Positions 5,977 through 9,219 of a stretch of 9,219 nt of DNA are shown one piece after another. The notes below the pieces were generated by a model. The model was not told the DNA's origin and did not search any database. It was given only the letters and a program-made list of their open reading frames with translations. Each line of letters opens with the position of its first letter. Position 1 is the stretch's first letter. This DNA is from a bacterium (GTDB lineage: Bacteria; Gemmatimonadota; Gemmatimonadetes; Gemmatimonadales; Gemmatimonadaceae), in the NCBI GenBank assembly GCA_021802745.1, contig JAJZRK010000130.1, forward strand, positions 1-9,219. Direction: 5' to 3'. The position numbers were made by a program, and so were the translations under genes.

Positions 5977-7112
5977 CGGCGCGGCAGGGCGTCGCCATCC
6001 TCGGCTCCACCGGGTCCATCGGCACGACGGCGCTGCGGGTGCTCGACCGCCACCGCGAGCGCTTCGCCGTGCGCGCGCTGACCGCGCACGCCAACGTCGC
6101 ACTGCTGCGTCGGCAGGTGGACGCCTGGACGCCGAGTTTCGTGGCGCTCGTCGAGGGTGACGGCGATGTGCCGGCCTCCTGGCACCGCGGTGCCGCCGCC
6201 CTCGTGGAGGCCGCGACGCGCGCCGACGTGGAGGTGGTGCTGAACGCCATCGTCGGGGCGGCGGGACTCGATGCGACGCTCGCCGCGCTCGGCGCGGGCA
6301 AGCGCGTGGCGCTGGCGAACAAGGAATCGCTCGTCGTGGGCGGCGCGCTGGTTGGCGCGGCCGCACGGCAGGGCGGCGGCGCCGTGGTGCCCGTGGACAG
6401 CGAGCACTCCGCCATCCTGCAGTGCCTCGGCGGACGCAGCGCCGCCGACGTCCGCAAGCTGATCATCACCGCCTCGGGCGGACCGTTCCGCCAGTGGCCC
6501 GCCGAGCGGGTGCGCGGCGCGACCGTGCAGGACGCGCTGAATCACCCCACGTGGACCATGGGACGCAAGATCACCGTGGACAGCGCCACGCTGGCCAACA
6601 AGGCGCTCGAGGTGATCGAGGCGCACTTCCTCTTTGGGCTGGGGTACGACCAGATAGACGTGGTGGTGCATCCGCAGAGCATAGTACATTCCATGGTGGA
6701 GTTCCGGGACGGCAGCGTGCTGGCGCAGTTGGGTGTACCATCCATGGAACTTCCGATTCTATGCGCGCTGACGCATCCGGAGCGGATTGAAGATTGGGGC
6801 ATCCCGTCGTTCGATCCGGTGGCGACGGGCGGGCTGACGTTTGAGGCCGTGCGCCACGATGCGTTTCCGTGCCTGGCGCTCGGCGTCGCCGCGGGACGGG
6901 CGGGCGGCGCCGCGCCGGCGGTGTACAACGGAGCCAATGAAGAGGCCGTGGCGTTGTTCCTGGCGGGGCGCGTGACGTTTGGCGCAATCGCCGATGGCAT
7001 TGCGGCGGCGCTCGACCGGCACGGATCGCTCGCCGGGGGCACGCTGGAGACCCTGTGGCATGCTGATGCCGAGGCACGCCGAACCGTGAGGGAGACGCTG
7101 GGATGTCGCTAG
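5973..7112 (+). CDS. dxr: 1-deoxy-D-xylulose 5-phosphate reductoisomerase
   Basis: Dxr (IspC) rearranges and reduces DXP to 2-C-methyl-D-erythritol 4-phosphate with NADPH, the committed step of the MEP isoprenoid pathway and the target of fosmidomycin. The 379-residue product is full length. The NADPH loop GSTGSIG is at 11-17. AIVGAAGLDATLAAL and GKRVALANKESLV follow. PVDSEHSAI gives the metal ligands D142 and E144, and SATLANKALEVIEA gives K210 and E213. HPQSIVHSM (233-241) is the flexible active-site loop, and NGANEEAVALFL lies near the C-terminus. The start is GTG at 5973 inside the cdsA stop, with no clear Shine-Dalgarno sequence, so translation is probably coupled. Codons 227-265 use several A/T-ending triplets unlike the rest of the gene. 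It feeds isoprenoids to UppS in the same operon. Confidence 0.97.
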   Translation: MTARQGVAILGSTGSIGTTALRVLDRHRERFAVRALTAHANVALLRRQVDAWTPSFVALVEGDGDVPASWHRGAAALVEAATRADVEVVLNAIVGAAGLDATLAALGAGKRVALANKESLVVGGALVGAAARQGGGAVVPVDSEHSAILQCLGGRSAADVRKLIITASGGPFRQWPAERVRGATVQDALNHPTWTMGRKITVDSATLANKALEVIEAHFLFGLGYDQIDVVVHPQSIVHSMVEFRDGSVLAQLGVPSMELPILCALTHPERIEDWGIPSFDPVATGGLTFEAVRHDAFPCLALGVAAGRAGGAAPAVYNGANEEAVALFLAGRVTFGAIADGIAAALDRHGSLAGGTLETLWHADAEARRTVRETLGCR

Positions 7113-8323
7113 CATGGCTTGCACCGATTCTGGTTCTCGGGCTCGTGATCTTCGTTCACGAGCTGGGGCACTTTCTTGCCGCCAAGTGGACTGGCGTGTA
7201 CGCCCCGCGCTTCTCCATCGGCTTTGGCCCCGCGCTTTGGAAGCGGCGGCGCGGCGAGACGGAGTACGTGCTGGCGGCGATTCCGCTTGGCGGCTATGTG
7301 CGCATGGCCAGCCGCGACGACGAGACGATGGCGGCGATTGAGGGCGGGAAGCCGGAATCTCAGGTGCAGGGGAAGGGGCACAGCGGACTTCACGTCGCGG
7401 GCGGGGATGGCGCGGTCGCCGAAGCGCTCACCGGCGAGGGTCGGCCTGCCGACTGGGACGAGGAGGCGATGGTGCCGTTCGGGCGCAAGCCCGTGCCGCC
7501 GCATCGCTGGTTCGAGAGCAAGCCGCTGTGGGCGCGGCTCGTGATCATGCTGGCGGGCGTGACGATGAACGTGCTGCTGACGCTGGTGGTGTCCACCGGC
7601 GTGTTCGCGTACTACGGCCGGTCGTATGTGCCGGCGGTGGTGGACTCGGTGGTCGCCGACCTGCCGGCGAAGGGCGCCGGTCTGCAGAAGGGCGATTCCA
7701 TCGCGACCATCAACGGCCGGGCGGTGCACGCCTGGAGCGACCTGCTGACCACGATTTCGGAGTCGGCTGGAAAGGAGCTCACACTCGGCGTCGTGCGTGG
7801 CAGGTCGCCGGTGAGGCTGACAATGACCCCCGTGCCCCAGCAGGGGGTCGAGGCGGCCACCGGCAAGCGAGTGACCGTGGGACGCATTGGGGCGTACCCC
7901 AAGGACCGGCTGGAACGGGAGCGCATCGGCCTGGGCGCCGCGACGGTGGCCGGGGGACAGGCGACCTGGGCCATGGCGACCTCCGTGGTCGGCGTAGTTG
8001 GTGGCCTGTTCCGCGGCTCGATCTCTGTCAAGAATCTGGGCGGTCCAGTGGCCATTGCCCGGACATCGGTGGCGGCAGCGAAGTCAGGATTTGAGAACTT
8101 GTGGGCGCTTATCGCCTTTCTCAGCATCAACTTAGCCGTCTTGAACCTGCTGCCTATCCCAATTCTGGACGGTGGTCAGGTACTGATGACCGTCGCCGAG
8201 TCGGTCAAGGGCTCGCCGTTCACCATCCGCACCCGTGAGATGGTGATGCGGGTGGGGCTGGCCGCGATCGTTGCGCTGTTTGCGGTGGTGATGTTCAATG
8301 ACATCGTGGCGCTATTCCGATAG
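7103..8323 (+). CDS. rseP: RIP metalloprotease RseP-like (site-2 protease)
   Basis: This is an integral membrane zinc protease of the S2P/M50 family. In Proteobacteria RseP cuts the anti-sigma factor RseA within the membrane; the substrate here is unknown. The 406-residue product begins with a membrane helix carrying the active site FVHELGHFLAAK (HExxH at 19-23). After GYVRM (64-68) comes an unusually long, polar, Gly-rich loop (about 69-135), then the second helix region KPLWARLVIMLAGVTMN. One PDZ domain is present (about 176-244, with GAGLQKGDSIATINGR); E. coli RseP has two. The last helices carry NLLPIPILDGG (third zinc ligand Asp at about 356). The ATG overlaps dxr by 10 nt and has GAGGGAG (7088-7094) 8 nt upstream. 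It is the last gene of the compact run. Confidence 0.95.
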   Translation: MSLAWLAPILVLGLVIFVHELGHFLAAKWTGVYAPRFSIGFGPALWKRRRGETEYVLAAIPLGGYVRMASRDDETMAAIEGGKPESQVQGKGHSGLHVAGGDGAVAEALTGEGRPADWDEEAMVPFGRKPVPPHRWFESKPLWARLVIMLAGVTMNVLLTLVVSTGVFAYYGRSYVPAVVDSVVADLPAKGAGLQKGDSIATINGRAVHAWSDLLTTISESAGKELTLGVVRGRSPVRLTMTPVPQQGVEAATGKRVTVGRIGAYPKDRLERERIGLGAATVAGGQATWAMATSVVGVVGGLFRGSISVKNLGGPVAIARTSVAAAKSGFENLWALIAFLSINLAVLNLLPIPILDGGQVLMTVAESVKGSPFTIRTREMVMRVGLAAIVALFAVVMFNDIVALFR

Positions 8324-8453
8324 AGGATTGGGAATTCGGAATTGGATGGAGGATTGCGAGCACGGATGGCGATTGGCGATGGGATTTGCCGTCGCCAATC
8401 GGTGTCCTGAATCGGGATCCTCCATCCCATTCCGGATTCTCAATCCTCAATCG
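8318..8453. repeat. Large imperfect palindrome with 7-nt periodicity after rseP
   Basis: Outer arms 8323-8354 and 8417-8448 pair over 32 bp with three mismatches. Allowing one more mismatch and an A/A opposition, pairing continues into the last rseP codons (8318-8322 with 8449-8453). An inner stem, CGATTGGCGA (8370-8379) with TCGCCAATCG (8392-8401), is perfect over 10 bp with a 12-nt loop. The segments between outer and inner stems (8355-8369, 8402-8416) do not pair well. The arms show degenerate heptads: GGATTGG, GAATTCG, GAATTGG on the left, GGATGGC, GATTGGC in the centre, and GATTGAG twice on the minus strand of the right arm. It probably ends the rseP transcript and insulates the rpsO promoter. 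Base composition is more A/T-rich than the surrounding genes. Confidence 0.75.
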
Positions 8454-8465
8454 CCGTCCCGGGAC

Positions 8466-8494
8466 TTTACATCATCGCGAAGGCAGGCTAACTT
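8466..8494 (+). promoter_or_regulatory. rpsO: Likely housekeeping promoter for rpsO-pnp
   Basis: TTTACA (8466-8471) matches the -35 consensus TTGACA at five of six positions. TAACTT (8489-8494), 17 nt downstream, keeps the three most important -10 bases (T, A and final T). Transcription would start near 8500-8502, leaving a leader of about 45 nt. It lies just after the large palindrome and a GTCCCGGGAC palindrome (8456-8465), in a locally A/T-richer stretch, which supports a promoter. TATAAC at 8502-8507 is an alternative -10 but lacks a -35 partner. Confidence 0.5.
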
Positions 8495-8547
8495 CCCCTG
8501 CTATAACGGAATTGGCCTAGTCACCGAAGTACGCAGGGAACCCAGGA

Positions 8548-8808
8548 ATGCCTTTTGACAAGACGCCGGCGATCGAGAAGAATCGCCGCCACGAGACCGA
8601 CACGGGATCGTCCTACGTCCAGGTCGGCGTGATGACGGAACGGATCAACTACCTGACCGAGCACTTCCGTACGCACGCCAAGGACCACCATGGCCGCCGC
8701 GGGCTTTTGAAGCTCGTCGGCAAGCGCCGCCGCTTGCTGGACTACCTCAAGCGCACCGACGTAGACGGATACCGGAAGCTGATCGCAGACCTGGGGCTGC
8801 GTTACTAA
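8548..8808 (+). CDS. rpsO: 30S ribosomal protein S15
   Basis: S15 is a primary 16S rRNA-binding protein of the platform and forms an intersubunit bridge. The 86-residue product has the typical four-helix layout: an N-terminal helix ([13 protein letters not shown]), the [23 protein letters not shown] block (18-40 region), [28 protein letters not shown] with the conserved rRNA-binding His-His-x-Arg-Arg-Gly, and the C-terminal [16 protein letters not shown]. The ATG at 8548 has AGGGA (8535-8539) 8 nt upstream. It has its own probable promoter. In E. coli S15 represses its own mRNA and rpsO is co-transcribed with pnp; the same gene order occurs here. Confidence 0.98.
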   Translation: MPFDKTPAIEKNRRHETDTGSSYVQVGVMTERINYLTEHFRTHAKDHHGRRGLLKLVGKRRRLLDYLKRTDVDGYRKLIADLGLRY

Positions 8809-8817
8809 GAACCACGC

Positions 8818-8864
8818 AACGCACACCGCGCGGGCGCATTCTGGCGGCCCGCGCGTTTTGCGTT
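8818..8864 (+). terminator. Hairpin with T tract between rpsO and pnp
   Basis: CGCGCGGGC (8827-8835) pairs perfectly with GCCCGCGCG (8847-8855), immediately followed by TTTT (8856-8859), so it looks like an intrinsic terminator or attenuator. An outer stem AACGCA (8818-8823) with TGCGTT (8859-8864) can extend it across a 3-nt internal loop. In E. coli the rpsO-pnp spacer holds a terminator and an RNase III-cleaved hairpin used for PNPase autocontrol. A similar job here is plausible by analogy. Confidence 0.7.
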
Positions 8865-8883
8865 CTACCGGAACACAACACAT

Positions 8884-9219
8884 ATGATGCATCGCATTGA
8901 GCGGACCTTTGCCGGTCGCAAACTCGTCCTCGAGACGGGGCGCATGGCGAAGCAGGCCGCAGGCTCGGCGCTCGTGCAGTTCGGCGACACGATGGTGCTC
9001 GCCGCGGTCACCGTCAGCGACAAGAGGAGCCCCCTCCCGTTCTTCCCGCTGACCGTCGAGTACAAGGAAAAGACCTACGCCGCGGGCAAGATCCCGGGCG
9101 GCTTCATCAAGCGTGAGGGGCGCCCGCGCGACGAGGAAATCCTCTCGTGCCGCATCATCGACCGCTCCATCCGCCCGCTCTTCCCCGAAGGATTCCAGAA
9201 CGAAGTCCAGGTCTTCATC
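8884..9219 (+). CDS. pnp: Polynucleotide phosphorylase, N-terminal part (cut by window end)
   Basis: PNPase is a trimeric 3'-to-5' phosphorolytic exoribonuclease of the RNA degradosome. Only the first 112 codons are present, and the frame stays open to the last base. The N-terminus [22 protein letters not shown] is the first RNase PH-like domain. [16 protein letters not shown] follows, then the family block [21 protein letters not shown] and [31 protein letters not shown], which carries the RNA-contacting loop and conserved arginines. Two consecutive ATG codons (8884 and 8887) are possible starts; I give the first. The ribosome binding site is weak (CCGGAA, about 11 nt upstream). It lies 75 nt after rpsO, with a hairpin between. 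Confidence 0.96.
   Translation, partial: MMHRIERTFAGRKLVLETGRMAKQAAGSALVQFGDTMVLAAVTVSDKRSPLPFFPLTVEYKEKTYAAGKIPGGFIKREGRPRDEEILSCRIIDRSIRPLFPEGFQNEVQVFI

Noticed and set aside
4558..6366. A 602-codon open frame on the minus strand across uppS, cdsA and dxr
   Set aside because: It is antisense to three well-identified genes and rich in Arg, Pro, Ala and His, as expected of a shadow frame in G+C-rich DNA. No family motif or ribosome binding site supports it.
8298..8558. An 86-codon + strand open frame spanning the rseP-rpsO gap
   Set aside because: It runs through the palindrome and the promoter, overlaps both neighbours, has no ribosome binding site and resembles no known protein.

Overview
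This window looks like a core housekeeping region of a high-G+C, diderm-type bacterium. Every confident gene lies on the + strand. The protein sequences, the bacterial-type (MEP) isoprenoid gene, the site-2 protease and the G+C-rich coding style would fit Gemmatimonadota or a nearby phylum. That assignment is an inference from general appearance, not from a search. No mobile element, CRISPR array, tRNA or rRNA is visible.

Layout: (1) rplM-rpsI (L13, S9), 1 nt apart. (2) A 202-nt gap holding two back-to-back palindromes and a possible rpsB leader. (3) rpsB (S2, with a long Arg/Gly-rich tail), then a 110-nt gap with two hairpins, then tsf (EF-Ts). (4) A tightly packed run pyrH-frr-uppS-cdsA-dxr-rseP with gaps of 12 nt or less and three overlaps. 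(5) A 224-nt gap with a palindrome of about 136 nt and a likely promoter. (6) rpsO (S15), a hairpin terminator/processing element, and the first 112 codons of pnp (polynucleotide phosphorylase), cut by the window end.

Functionally the window joins translation (L13, S9, S2, EF-Ts, ribosome recycling factor, S15), nucleotide supply (UMP kinase), RNA decay (PNPase) and envelope building. Dxr feeds the MEP pathway, UppS makes undecaprenyl diphosphate for wall polymers, CdsA makes CDP-diacylglycerol, and RseP is an intramembrane protease. The rpsB-to-rseP order is the widely conserved bacterial arrangement; here rseP is followed by rpsO-pnp instead of the bamA/lpx genes found in Proteobacteria.

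No unknown protein system is visible. The least explained material is intergenic: two large imperfect palindromes (about 959-1037 and 8318-8453) whose arms are built from degenerate 7-nt repeats. Each begins at or inside the end of the upstream gene. A perfect 11-bp hairpin also carries the rpsI stop codon in its loop.
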